From positions 1-64,000 of the forward strand of contig NZ_JAAXOQ010000002.1 in assembly GCF_012396015.1 (NCBI RefSeq): a stretch of DNA of 64,000 bases, in the 5' to 3' direction. The notes under the pieces are model-generated. The model was not told where the DNA came from. It searched no databases and saw only the letters and a list, made by a program, of their open reading frames with translations. Position 1 is the stretch's first letter, and the number at the start of each line of letters is the position of its first letter. Positions 1-8,075 of this stretch are shown here, in pieces. Source of the DNA: Tsukamurella spumae. Lineage in GTDB: Bacteria; Actinomycetota; Actinomycetes; Mycobacteriales; Mycobacteriaceae. A program made the position numbers and the translations under genes.

Positions 1-2383
1 CGGCGGCGGGGGCCGCGGCAGGCGCGGCGGGCGCAGCCGGGGCCGCGGCAGGGGCCTCGGCGAGGGCGGCGGCACCGTCGGACACCTTGCGGTTCGGGTT
101 GCCGACGACGATCCCCTCGGGGAGGCCGCGCCGGACCGACTCGAGGAGCATCTGTGCGACGTCGACGACCTCGGGCGCGGCGGCCTCGTCGTCGGCGGTC
201 TGCGCGGTCACACCGTCGGAGAGCATCACGCGGCAGAACGGGCAGCCGGTGGCGATCTTCTTCGGGGTTTCGGCGGGCGTCGAGGACAGCGTGTTCAGGG
301 CCTCGTCGACGCGGTCGATGTTGATGCGCTTGCCGAGCTGCTCCTCCATCCACATGCGCGCACCACCGGCGCCGCAGCACATGGACCGTTCGAGGTGCCG
401 CGGCATCTCCTTGAGGGTGGCGCCGGAGGCGCCGATGAGCTCGCGCGGGGCCTCGTAGACCTGGTTGTGCCGGCCCAGGTAGCAGGGATCGTGGTAGGTC
501 ACGTCCTCGCTCGGGGGCGCGACGGGGACGAGGCGCTTGTCGCGGACCAGCTTGTTGAGCAGCTGCGTGTGGTGGACGACCTCGTAGTCGCCGCCGACCT
601 GCGGGTACTCGTTGCCGAGCGCGTTGAAGCAGTGGGCGCAGGTCACGACGATCTTGCGCTGCTTCGCGGGCACGCCCTCGAAGACCTCGTCGAGCTGCTC
701 GATGTTCTGCTGCGCCAGCATCTGGAACAGGAACTCGTTGCCCGCGCGGCGCGCGGAGTCGCCGGTACAGGTCTCGCCCTGCCCCAGGACCAGGAAGTTC
801 ACGGCGGCCACGTCGAGGAGCTCGGCGACGGCCTTGGTGGTCTTCTTAGCGCGGTCCTCGAAGGCACCGGCGCAGCCCACCCAGAAGAGGTACTCGAAGC
901 CGTCGAAGGACTCGACGTCCTGGCCGTAGACCGGGATCTCGATGTCCATCTCGTCGATCCAGGCCGTGCGCTGGCTGGGGCTCTGGCCCCAGGGGTTGCC
1001 CTTGTTCTCGAGGTTCTTGAACAGGCCGGCCAGCTCGTGCGGGAACTCCGACTCGATGAGCACCTGGTAGCGGCGCATGTCGACGATGTGGTCGACATGC
1101 TCGATGTCGACGGGGCACTGCTCGACGCAGGCGCCACAGGTGGTGCAGGACCACAGGACCTCGGGGTCGAGGACGCCGCCCAGGGCGCCGTCCTCACCCG
1201 CGGGGCCCACGAGCGCGCGCTCGGCCTCAGCGCGGGCCTCGGCGGGGATCTTCTCGAGCGCCGCCTCGTCGACGGTGCCGTCCTTGCCGACCAGGCCGAT
1301 CTGCTCGCCGGCCGGATCCGTGCGGCCGCCGGCCAGGAGGTACGGGGCCTTGGCGTAGCCGTGGTCGCGCAGGCCCATGATGAGCAGCTTCGGGCTCAGC
1401 GGCTTGCCGGTGTTCCATGCGGGGCACTGGCTCTGGCAGCGACCGCACTCGGTGCAGGTGGTGAAGTCCAGCCAGCCCTTCCAGGAGAAGTCCTCGATCT
1501 TGCCGGCGCCGAGGTTGTCGACGTCGGGATCGGTGTTCTCCATGGTCAGGACCTTGCCGTTGGAGATCATCGGCTTGGCGGCACCCAGTGCGCGGCGGCT
1601 GCCCAGCTCGCGCTTGAAGTAGATGTTGAAGAAGGCCGAGAAGCGGTGCCACGCGACGCCCCACGTGAGGTTGCTGCCCACCAGGATGAGGAACAGGACG
1701 CCCGACATCAGCTTGACGAAGGCGAAGACGGTGATGAGCGCGGGGCTCGAGGGGAGCAGCGTCGCGACGTGGCGGGTGAAGAAGTCGGTGACGGGGTCCG
1801 ACTCGCCGTACGTGGCGATCTTGCCGGCCTTGACCAGGATCATGCCGACGCCCTCGGACAGGACGATGGCCTCGATCGTGTACGCGGGCAGGAACTTGCT
1901 GCCGGCGAAGCGGGAGAACAGCGCGGGGTTGCGCGGGTGCTTGACCTGGCGGACCACGATGAGCACGAGGATGCCGAGGAAGGTCGCGATGCCGAGGATC
2001 TCGTCCAGCAGGTGGTAGACCGGCCATGAGCCGACGACCGGCCAGTGGAACGACGGGTCGAAGGTCTGCGGCAGAGCTTCGAACCAGAACACCATGCCGG
2101 CGAGGAAGCCGATCATGACGAACCAGTGGGCGATGCCCACCGTGCGGTTCTTGATCATCTTGGTGTGGGCGAGGAACTCGACCACGACCTCCGCCGCGCG
2201 GGGGATGAAGGGGAGCCAGCGGTCCTTCGCGGACTGTCCCTGCGCGATGATCCGCACCATCCGGAATGCGCCCCGGAAGAAGATCGCCCAGGCGATCACG
2301 AAGGCGATCAGCCCGATCGTTCCGAGCGTGATGTTGAGCGGGGTGATGTCGGACTCGGCGGCGGCCAAATGGGTCTGGTCCAC
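1..2383 (-). CDS. etfD: Membrane Fe-S reductase, EtfD/Rv0338c-like (3' end cut by window)
   Basis: Open frame running leftwards off the window, about 794 codons visible. N-terminal half: several membrane helices in a heterodisulfide-reductase/NarI-like membrane domain, the first at about residues 17-36. Then two ferredoxin-type cluster motifs: CTECGRCQSQCP near residue 309 and CTTCGACVEQCP near 412. Then cysteine-rich CCG domains, with CAHCF, DPCYLGRHN and RSMCCGAGG near 590-675 and a GCPFCRVM segment near 715. The visible end is an Ala/Pro-rich tail. Family knowledge: the M. tuberculosis homologue Rv0338c (EtfD) passes electrons from electron-transfer flavoprotein of fatty-acid oxidation to the quinone pool. 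Start chosen is the GTG at 2383, which has AGAAAGG about 8 bases upstream; another GTG lies at 2392. Divergent from the DUF218 gene, with two similar inverted repeats between them. Confidence 0.85.
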   Translation of the reverse strand, partial: MDQTHLAAAESDITPLNITLGTIGLIAFVIAWAIFFRGAFRMVRIIAQGQSAKDRWLPFIPRAAEVVVEFLAHTKMIKNRTVGIAHWFVMIGFLAGMVFWFEALPQTFDPSFHWPVVGSWPVYHLLDEILGIATFLGILVLIVVRQVKHPRNPALFSRFAGSKFLPAYTIEAIVLSEGVGMILVKAGKIATYGESDPVTDFFTRHVATLLPSSPALITVFAFVKLMSGVLFLILVGSNLTWGVAWHRFSAFFNIYFKRELGSRRALGAAKPMISNGKVLTMENTDPDVDNLGAGKIEDFSWKGWLDFTTCTECGRCQSQCPAWNTGKPLSPKLLIMGLRDHGYAKAPYLLAGGRTDPAGEQIGLVGKDGTVDEAALEKIPAEARAEAERALVGPAGEDGALGGVLDPEVLWSCTTCGACVEQCPVDIEHVDHIVDMRRYQVLIESEFPHELAGLFKNLENKGNPWGQSPSQRTAWIDEMDIEIPVYGQDVESFDGFEYLFWVGCAGAFEDRAKKTTKAVAELLDVAAVNFLVLGQGETCTGDSARRAGNEFLFQMLAQQNIEQLDEVFEGVPAKQRKIVVTCAHCFNALGNEYPQVGGDYEVVHHTQLLNKLVRDKRLVPVAPPSEDVTYHDPCYLGRHNQVYEAPRELIGASGATLKEMPRHLERSMCCGAGGARMWMEEQLGKRINIDRVDEALNTLSSTPAETPKKIATGCPFCRVMLSDGVTAQTADDEAAAPEVVDVAQMLLESVRRGLPEGIVVGNPNRKVSDGAAALAEAPAAAPAAPAAPAAAPAA

Positions 2384-2424
2384 GTCGTGCACCTTTCTGC
2401 CTCGCGGGCTGGGTAGCGCCCATG

Positions 2425-2438
2425 TTACTTGTCGGTAA
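2425..2438. promoter_or_regulatory. Candidate operator copy 1 (TTAC-N6-GTAA)
   Basis: Inverted repeat TTACTTGTCGGTAA in the divergent promoter region of the etfD-like gene, about 45 bp upstream of its start. A near copy lies at 2515-2528. The shared core TAC(C/T)TG(G)TCGGTAA looks like a TetR-family operator. No regulator gene is adjacent, so the binding protein is unknown. Confidence 0.4.
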
Positions 2439-2514
2439 TATGGGCGCGAAACCACTGCGTCTGGCATTACCGTAGATCGCGGACCTGGGGCCTTCGCGCG
2501 AAGGATGACCTAAC

Positions 2515-2528
2515 TACCTGGTCGGTAA
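2515..2528. promoter_or_regulatory. Candidate operator copy 2 (TACC-N5-GGTA)
   Basis: TACCTGGTCGGTAA: a 13-bp inverted repeat with arms TACC/GGTA, matching the sequence at 2425-2438 except for one extra base and one substitution. It overlaps the ribosome-binding region (GGTAAGG) of the DUF218 gene, so a bound protein could block that gene while the other copy sits near the etfD-like promoter. Confidence 0.4.
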
Positions 2529-2537
2529 GGTGTGGTC

Positions 2538-3113
2538 ATGAGTTCTGTCGCATCGTCGAACGCCCGCCCGGCCGGGCGGCTGCGATCCATCGTGACGGGC
2601 ATCACGGGAATCGGACCCCTCCACCGCCCGGAGGAGGCACCGTCGGCACCCGTCGCGATCGCGTTCGGCGCGTCCGTGCGCGGTGGTCGTCCGGGCTCGT
2701 TCGTCGAGGGCAGGCTCGAGGCGACGTTGCAGCTCTACCGGCTGGGGAAGGTCGAGAGAGTCCTGGTCTCCGGCAACGCGGGCGGCACGTCCGGCGACGA
2801 GATCGCCGTCATGACGGCGTGGCTGCGCGACCGGGGCGTGCCGGCATCGGCACTGCTCACCGACGGTGCCGGCCTCGACACCTATCTCACCTGCCGGCGC
2901 GCCCGGGACGAGTTCGGGGTGGACCGTGTGCTCCTCGTCTCCCAGTTCTTCCACGCCCGACGGGCCGCCGCCCTCGCCCGGCACCTCGGCCTCGATGCCG
3001 TCGCCGTCCGCGCCGAGTGCGCCTGCTGCCGTCGCGCCTGGGTCCGCAACCTGGCCCGCGAGTACCTCCTGTCGCGCCCGAAGGCTGCGCTGGACATCGC
3101 TCGCGGGCGCTGA
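2538..3113 (+). CDS. DUF218 (SanA/YdcF-like) family protein
   Basis: 191-residue protein from the ATG at 2538, which has AAGG seven bases upstream; an in-frame GTG at 2532 is less well placed. Family features: a first strand VAIAFGASVRGG, a central RVLVSGNAGG motif, then RDRGVPASALLTDGAGLDTYLTCRRA and VLLVSQFFHARRAAALARHLGLDA, the usual order of the DUF218/SanA fold. SanA-like proteins are associated with envelope barrier function in enterobacteria, but no biochemical activity is settled for actinobacterial members. No convincing signal peptide or membrane helix. Divergent from the etfD-like gene; a perfect hairpin follows at 3213-3239. Confidence 0.75.
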   Translation: MSSVASSNARPAGRLRSIVTGITGIGPLHRPEEAPSAPVAIAFGASVRGGRPGSFVEGRLEATLQLYRLGKVERVLVSGNAGGTSGDEIAVMTAWLRDRGVPASALLTDGAGLDTYLTCRRARDEFGVDRVLLVSQFFHARRAAALARHLGLDAVAVRAECACCRRAWVRNLAREYLLSRPKAALDIARGR

Positions 3114-3212
3114 CCTCGGGCGGCGAAATTCGGGTGACAGCGCGCGTAGGGTGGAGTGCATGAACCGAGGAGGAGTGTCCGGCGCCCTGCGCCACGGCAG
3201 ATGATCCCGCCC

Positions 3213-3239
3213 CGCAGCCGATCCACCGGATCGGCTGCG
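3213..3239 (+). terminator. Perfect 12-bp hairpin, likely terminator or attenuator
   Basis: Arms CGCAGCCGATCC and GGATCGGCTGCG with loop ACC, lying between the DUF218 gene and the FBP-domain gene. There is no T-run. Just upstream is a 14-codon reading frame (3161-3205, MNRGGVSGALRHGR) preceded by TAGGGT, so a leader/attenuator role for the downstream gene is also possible. Confidence 0.45.
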
Positions 3240-3304
3240 CAGCTCTGCCCACACACCTCACCCCCGGAGCGCCTCGCCCGGGGACCACAGAACGGTTCTA
3301 TTCC

Positions 3305-3805
3305 ATGGATCCCGTATCCCAGCAGCAGATCATCGACGCCTTCCGCGGCGCCACCAAGAGCGAGATCAAGCGCGCGACCTTCCCCGCCGATTTCGACGAC
3401 CTCGACTTCGGCCGGCTCGAGTACCTCGGGTGGCGCGACAGGAAGATCCCGCGCCGCGCCTACGTCACCGTCCCGACCGACGGGCCCGACGGGCTGGTCA
3501 CCATCCTGCTCACCCAGGCCGAGGCCAAACCCAGGGCGAAGGCCATGTGTTCCTGGTGCCGTGACGTGAACATCACGAGCCAGGCGGTCCTGTACACGGT
3601 CCGACGGGGCGGCGCCGCCGGCCGCAAGGGCGACACCATCGGCATGCTCGTGTGCGAGGACTTCAGCTGCGCCGCGAACGCGCGCAAGCTGCCGCCCGCG
3701 TTCCACAAGGGCACCGATGTCGAGCTGATCCGCGAGCAGAACCTCGCCGAGCTACGGCTGCGCGTGCAGGGTTTCGTCGCCGAGGTGCTCAGCACCGAGG
3801 AGTAG
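3305..3805 (+). CDS. FBP-domain treble-clef zinc-finger protein
   Basis: 166 residues. The C-terminal half carries a zinc-binding pattern: CSWC near residues 81-84, then a later Cys in LVCEDFSCAANARKL near 116-121. This is the FBP_C treble-clef fold shared with the C terminus of fibronectin-binding/EF-G-binding proteins. The family is common in actinobacteria; binding to ribosome-bound EF-G is known for some relatives, so a translation-linked role is an inference. The stop codon abuts the stop of the convergent oxygenase gene with no intergenic base. Confidence 0.75.
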   Translation: MDPVSQQQIIDAFRGATKSEIKRATFPADFDDLDFGRLEYLGWRDRKIPRRAYVTVPTDGPDGLVTILLTQAEAKPRAKAMCSWCRDVNITSQAVLYTVRRGGAAGRKGDTIGMLVCEDFSCAANARKLPPAFHKGTDVELIREQNLAELRLRVQGFVAEVLSTEE

Positions 3806-5062
3806 TCACTTGTACTGCGGCTTACCGTAGTTCGGGTTGTTGCCGGTGGGGATGGCGATGTTGATCGGCCGGAAGCCGCCCAGGTACACGAGCTCGAAGG
3901 TGTTCGCGAGCTGGTCCATCTGGCGGTACAGCTCGGGAGGGAGGGCGGCCTGCGTGAGCCCTCCCTCGCGGATGGCCACGTAGGTCGGCCAGGTCGCGGT
4001 GAGCAGGCCCTGGTACAGCGGCTGCGGCGGCAGCTGCATCCAGTCGGTCAGCTTGTCGCCGAGGGAGTAACGGGTGAACGCCTCGATCGCCGGCCGCGAG
4101 ACGATCCGCCCGTCGAGGTCGCGACCGAGGTCCATCAGCATGTTCGCGATCTTGACCCCCTCGGGGGTCGGGCCCATGATCGTGTCGAGATCCCGCTGTG
4201 CCTGGCGCTCGGCCTGGTCCCAGCTCGACGGGATGTACTCGTCGCGGATGCCCAGCATGTGCCCGTTGACCTGCCAGGAGTGCAGCAGCCCGTCGACCTC
4301 GTCCTGCGGCAGGTGGACACCCCAGTTCCGCATGATCCGCATGCCCATGGTGGCGAGGGTGTGCCAGGTGACCATCATGTCGGCCTGCGAGATGGGCTTG
4401 GGCTGGTCGGCGACCTTGCGCCAGTGCGGTGACTGCGGCAGCAGGTGTCGCACGGCGCCGTGCGTGAGGCGGACCTTCACCGCGGTGGTGGCGGCCCGTC
4501 CGTTGGGGCCGTACGCGCCGACATTGATCTGGTCGTACACCAGGCGGTAGGTCTTCGCGATGCGGTCCTTCATGTCCGCTCCGCCGGCCGACCAGTAGAC
4601 GGCCCGCGACTCGCGCGGGATCACCGACATCATGATTCCGCCGCAGAGCCCGATGATCGTCGAGAGGTAGAAGCTGCGGGTGGTGTAGAACGTGTCGGCG
4701 CCCTTCATCAGGCGGGGGTCGAGCCACTCGGGGAGCTTGCGCGCCTCCTCGATGAAGTCCCGGACGTCCGACGGCATGCCGGCGGGAACGGGCTGCGAGT
4801 TCGTCGTCCACTGCGCGAGAGCGCGATTCGTGCGGTCGACATCACCGCGCTCGAGCACGGACTTCATGAGTGCGTCGCACTCGGGATCCCAAGTCGTGCG
4901 GGAGTCCGGGGTGGTGCTGCTGCGGACGCCGGGCTCGGCGGAGGCGAGTCCGGTGCCGAGGGTGCCCGCCAGTGCGGCGACGCCGGCTCCGGCTACTCCC
5001 ACGCCCGCCACGCGTAGCGCGTCGCGCCTGCTGATGCCGTCCTGTACCGCGGTCCTGTCCAC
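3806..5062 (-). CDS. TAT-exported oxygenase, MpaB/latex-clearing protein-like (DUF2236)
   Basis: About 418 residues from the GTG at 5062, which has GAGAGG 8 bases upstream; an ATG at 5110 would add 16 residues before the leader. The N terminus is a twin-arginine leader: SRRDALRVAG, then an Ala/Gly/Val-rich stretch ending ASAEP. The body matches the DUF2236 family (oxygenase MpaB; rubber oxygenase Lcp), with the characteristic KVRLTHGAVRHLLPQ helix, which supplies conserved polar residues at the b-type heme pocket in Lcp. Lcp enzymes cleave polyisoprene outside the cell; the substrate here is not deducible. Monocistronic, convergent with the FBP gene. Confidence 0.75.
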   Translation of the reverse strand: MDRTAVQDGISRRDALRVAGVGVAGAGVAALAGTLGTGLASAEPGVRSSTTPDSRTTWDPECDALMKSVLERGDVDRTNRALAQWTTNSQPVPAGMPSDVRDFIEEARKLPEWLDPRLMKGADTFYTTRSFYLSTIIGLCGGIMMSVIPRESRAVYWSAGGADMKDRIAKTYRLVYDQINVGAYGPNGRAATTAVKVRLTHGAVRHLLPQSPHWRKVADQPKPISQADMMVTWHTLATMGMRIMRNWGVHLPQDEVDGLLHSWQVNGHMLGIRDEYIPSSWDQAERQAQRDLDTIMGPTPEGVKIANMLMDLGRDLDGRIVSRPAIEAFTRYSLGDKLTDWMQLPPQPLYQGLLTATWPTYVAIREGGLTQAALPPELYRQMDQLANTFELVYLGGFRPINIAIPTGNNPNYGKPQYK

Positions 5063-5131
5063 GCTCACGTCCTCTCGCCTGTGATCCCGGCGAAGGGTAG
5101 CGAGCTCCATGTTGCTATTGCAACATGGGCA

Positions 5132-6019
5132 TCACTCCTTGGCGTGCGGCAGCTTCGCGCCCTTGGGCGAGACCCGCCCGGCCGACGGTGGCGGCACCAT
5201 CGGGCCGATGTCACCGTCGGGGGCGGCGTCGAGGTCTAGCATGACGGGAGCGTGGTCCGACGGACCCTTACCCTTGCGGGCCTGCCGGTCGATCCACGCG
5301 GCCGCGGTCCGGTCGGCGACGGTGCCACTGGCTAGGATCAGATCGATCCGCATGCCGAGGTTCTTGTTGAACATGCCGGCGCGGTAGTCCCAGTAGGAGA
5401 ACACCTGCTCGTGCGGCCAGCGCTCGCGGACGACATCGCGCAGGCCGAGGGCCTCGAGCGCGGCGATCGCGTCGCGCTCGGGGGCCGTGACGTGCGTGTG
5501 GCCGGCGAAGGCCGCCGGGTCGAAGACGTCCTCGTCGGTGGGCGCGATGTTCATGTCGCCGCAGACGAGCTGGGGGACGGCGTCGGCCTTCACCTGCGCG
5601 ACGAGCGCGGCGAGCCACTCGAGCTTGTAGGTGTAGTGATCGGAGTCGATCTCGCGACCGTTCGGCGTGTAGAGCGAGTGCACGCGGATGCCCGGGTCGC
5701 CGTCTCCGGCGCCGCAGACGCCCGAGATCGCGCGTCCCTCGACGATGCCCTCGTACTCGGGCGCGCCCGGGATCCCGACGACGACGTCCTGCAGGCCCAC
5801 CTTCGACAGCAGCGCCGAGCCGTTCCACTGCGGTTGCCCCGCGGTGGCGAACTCGTAGCCGCGTTCCTCGAGATCGGGGCCGATCAGCGTGGCGAAGGCG
5901 TCGTCGGTCATCTTGAGTTCCTGCAGGCAGACCACATCGGGCCGGCGCGAGTCGAGCCACTCCAGCAGCCGTCCGTGCCGCTGCTTGACCGAGTTCACAT
6001 TCCAGGTGGCGACGCGCAT
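5132..6019 (-). CDS. xthA: Exodeoxyribonuclease III family AP endonuclease
   Basis: 295 residues from the ATG at 6019 (MRVATWNVNS), the normal family start. Endonuclease/exonuclease/phosphatase fold: ATWNVNS at 4-10, catalytic Glu in CLQELKM near 34-40, NGREIDSD with a conserved Asn near 125, CGDMNIAPTDEDV near 157-169, and the terminal catalytic His in GPSDHAPVM near 260. Acts in base-excision repair on abasic sites and on 3'-blocked ends. Divergent from the phytoene synthase gene, with 61 bp between the two starts. Confidence 0.93.
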   Translation of the reverse strand: MRVATWNVNSVKQRHGRLLEWLDSRRPDVVCLQELKMTDDAFATLIGPDLEERGYEFATAGQPQWNGSALLSKVGLQDVVVGIPGAPEYEGIVEGRAISGVCGAGDGDPGIRVHSLYTPNGREIDSDHYTYKLEWLAALVAQVKADAVPQLVCGDMNIAPTDEDVFDPAAFAGHTHVTAPERDAIAALEALGLRDVVRERWPHEQVFSYWDYRAGMFNKNLGMRIDLILASGTVADRTAAAWIDRQARKGKGPSDHAPVMLDLDAAPDGDIGPMVPPPSAGRVSPKGAKLPHAKE

Positions 6020-6080
6020 GCCCCCACCGTATCGGGGTGTCCTGACAGGTCCGCGGAGGCGGTCGTCGAGACTGGACGGC

Positions 6081-6899
6081 ATGGACTCGAGCGAGCGGTA
6101 CCTCCACGCCGCGGTCGCGGCCTCGGCCGTGGTGATCCGCGAGTACTCGACATCGTTCTCGCTCGCCGCGCGGATGATGCCGCGTCGCGTGCGGAGGCAC
6201 ATCACGTCCATCTACGGGTTGGTCCGGGTGGCGGACGAGATCGTCGACGGTGCCTGCCCCACCGATCCGCGGGCCCACCTCGACGCGCTCGAGGTGTCCG
6301 TCGAGGCCGCGATGGCGGACGGGTTCAGCGCGGACCTCGTGGTGCACGCCTTCGCCGCGACCGCCCGCACGACCGGCTTCGGCACCGAGCTGACCAGGCC
6401 CTTCTTCGCATCCATGCGCGCGGACCTGACCCCCGCCCCGCATACGCCCGAGTCGCTCGCCGCGTACATCCACGGCTCCGCCGAGGTCGTCGGGCTGATG
6501 TGCCTGCGCGCCTACCTGGTCGGGGTGGCACCGTCGGACTACGAGCGCTTGGCCCCCGATGCCCTGCGCCTCGGCGCCGCGTTCCAGAAGGTCAACTTCC
6601 TGCGCGACCTCACCGACGACGAGCTCCGGCTCGGCCGCGCCTACCTGCCCGAGCTCACGCAGCAGGCGTTCGACGGTGCCCTCGACGACGCCGCCGCCGA
6701 CCTCGCCGCCGGCCGCGCCGGCATCGCGCAGCTTCCCCGGGACGTGCAGCGCGGCGTCCGCGCCGCCGCCGACCTCTACGAGGAGCTCGTGCGCCGCCTG
6801 CGGTCCGCCGGGCTCGACGGTGCCCGGTCCGGCCGGATCCGCGTCCCCGCGCCGGCGAAGGCCTCGGTCCTCGCCCGCTCGGTCCTCGCCCCGCGATGA
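6081..6899 (+). CDS. crtB: Phytoene/squalene synthase family protein
   Basis: 272 residues. Shows both aspartate-rich prenyl-synthase motifs: DEIVD (near 54-58, in GLVRVADEIVD) and DLTDD (near 178, in QKVNFLRDLTDD), plus the YSTSFSLAARMMP block near 22-34 that begins trans-isoprenyl diphosphate synthases. Predicted to condense two geranylgeranyl diphosphates to phytoene. A phytoene-desaturase gene lies 7.4 kb downstream on the other strand, so the carotenoid genes are split and not one operon. Slightly short at the C terminus compared with plant-type enzymes, which is normal for actinobacteria. Confidence 0.88.
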   Translation: MDSSERYLHAAVAASAVVIREYSTSFSLAARMMPRRVRRHITSIYGLVRVADEIVDGACPTDPRAHLDALEVSVEAAMADGFSADLVVHAFAATARTTGFGTELTRPFFASMRADLTPAPHTPESLAAYIHGSAEVVGLMCLRAYLVGVAPSDYERLAPDALRLGAAFQKVNFLRDLTDDELRLGRAYLPELTQQAFDGALDDAAADLAAGRAGIAQLPRDVQRGVRAAADLYEELVRRLRSAGLDGARSGRIRVPAPAKASVLARSVLAPR

Positions 6900-6919
6900 C
6901 GGTGTAGTCGCTCACGCAG

Positions 6920-6940
6920 GGTATGCGCCTGCTGCATACC
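6920..6940. promoter_or_regulatory. Inverted repeat GGTATGC-N7-GCATACC, operator 1
   Basis: Perfect 7-bp arms separated by seven bases, upstream of the PadR/membrane-protein operon. A second copy with the same spacing lies at 6978-7000, centres 59 bp apart. PadR regulators bind short dyads of this kind (ATGT-N8-ACAT in classic cases), so self-regulation by the PadR encoded downstream is likely. Confidence 0.6.
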
Positions 6941-6977
6941 CCCGTCATGCCTGGTCAAGGCATGTTTCACGGCTGGA

Positions 6978-7000
6978 GGCTATGCGTTGCTTGCATAACC
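6978..7000. promoter_or_regulatory. Inverted repeat TATGC-N7-GCATA, operator 2
   Basis: GGCTATGC, seven bases, GCATAACC: the same TATGC-N7-GCATA core as 6920-6940. It lies just upstream of a plausible promoter (TTGTGC at 7016-7021, 17 bp, TATATC at 7039-7044), in the place expected for a regulator-binding site of this operon. Confidence 0.6.
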
Positions 7001-7015
7001 TCGCGGCCAAAGGCG

Positions 7016-7044
7016 TTGTGCCCGGTCGTCACGACTGCTATATC
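7016..7044 (+). promoter_or_regulatory. Candidate promoter of the PadR/membrane-protein operon
   Basis: TTGTGC, 17-bp spacer, TATATC, in the most A+T-rich stretch of the area. A Shine-Dalgarno AGGAG follows at 7067-7071. Confidence 0.4.
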
Positions 7045-7076
7045 TAGATACAAATTCGATCTAGGTAGGAGTCGAG

Positions 7077-8075
7077 ACGAAGGCGAAGGACTTCGCTGAG
7101 CGGGACGAGAAGTGGGGCGCACGCTACCTCGTCACGCTCGCGTGGCAGGACGGCGTCGATCGTGACCTCGTCGTCGCTCGGCAGAACGAGCTCGTCGACT
7201 CGATCGAGGCCGCGGGGGTCCCCGCTGAAGAACTGTTCGGCGATCCAGTCGTTCTCGCCCGGTCCGACGCTCTTGAACTCGGTACCGCGGAGGCGGACGC
7301 GGACGCTGCTGAGAGTCTGGGCATGCGCGACGTCTTCGCCCTGTGTGCGGCGGTCCTGCTCGTGATGGGAATCGGGTTAGGCGGGATGTTCCTGTTCGAC
7401 GGGGGAGGCCCCGTCGACGTGGGTGTCGGTCCGCTCGCACTCGGGGCGGGCGTCGTGACGTGCCTGATCGCGGGTTCGGCGGCGGTGTCCTTCTACACCG
7501 CCGGGCGGGTGCGTACGGCGACGAGGCTGGCCGTCGGTGCCCTGGGCGCAGTGGCCGCCGGCGCAGTCGTCGCTGGAGTGGTGGGATCGGACGCCGTACT
7601 GATCACGGGCGCGCCCCGGTGGGCGGTCGCGGTCACGTTCCTACTTCCGAGCGCGTTTGCATTCGTGGCCTGGCGGCTCGTGCCGCCGCGGACGCCGCAG
7701 ACTGCGTGGACCGACGACGAATGGTTCGAGCGTTTCCGGGGAACCCTGCGTGCCAAGGGGGTTCATTGGAAGATCGCGGCGGACTACGAACGCAACCTGC
7801 GGGCGGAGCTGATGACCACCGCGTTCGACGACTTCGGGGCGCCCGGCGCGATCGCGCAACGACTCGCGGGTGATGCGTCCGGTGCATCGGGTCGCTACTG
7901 GTGGCGCGTGCCGGCGTTCTACCTCGTGCTGGCGGGTCTGTGGGGCCTCCTCGCGATCGATGCCGACGGCTTCACGCGATTCACGAGCGCGGTCCTCGGT
8001 GCTGCCTTTCTGTACCTCGCAGCCGTACAGCTGAAGCGGGCGCGGAAGGCCCGGTTGCGCAGGGCGACCGCATGA
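7077..8075 (+). CDS. Polytopic membrane protein with HAAS-like segments; apparent ACG start
   Basis: About 332 codons. The frame is open from the TAG at 7062, and codons 7077-7322 show strong third-position G+C bias, so the coding region begins well before the first ATG at 7323. No ATG, GTG or TTG exists in frame before 7323. AGGAG at 7067-7071 is spaced five bases from ACG at 7077, so this codon is either a rare ACG start or a mutated ATG. The N-terminal 80 residues (YLVTLAWQDGVDRD, EAAGVPAEELFGDP) and a second soluble segment near 210-265 (LRAELMTTAFDDFGAPGAIAQRL) resemble the helical sensor region of HAAS/DUF1700 proteins. Four helices lie between them and two follow. The stop overlaps the PadR gene by 4 bp. 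Confidence 0.7.
   Translation, partial: TKAKDFAERDEKWGARYLVTLAWQDGVDRDLVVARQNELVDSIEAAGVPAEELFGDPVVLARSDALELGTAEADADAAESLGMRDVFALCAAVLLVMGIGLGGMFLFDGGGPVDVGVGPLALGAGVVTCLIAGSAAVSFYTAGRVRTATRLAVGALGAVAAGAVVAGVVGSDAVLITGAPRWAVAVTFLLPSAFAFVAWRLVPPRTPQTAWTDDEWFERFRGTLRAKGVHWKIAADYERNLRAELMTTAFDDFGAPGAIAQRLAGDASGASGRYWWRVPAFYLVLAGLWGLLAIDADGFTRFTSAVLGAAFLYLAAVQLKRARKARLRRATA

Noticed and set aside
395-2029. 544-codon plus-strand frame in the first 2 kb
   Set aside because: Antisense of the EtfD-like gene, whose cluster motifs (CTECGRCQSQCP, CTTCGACVEQCP, CCGAGG) lie in the minus-strand frame.
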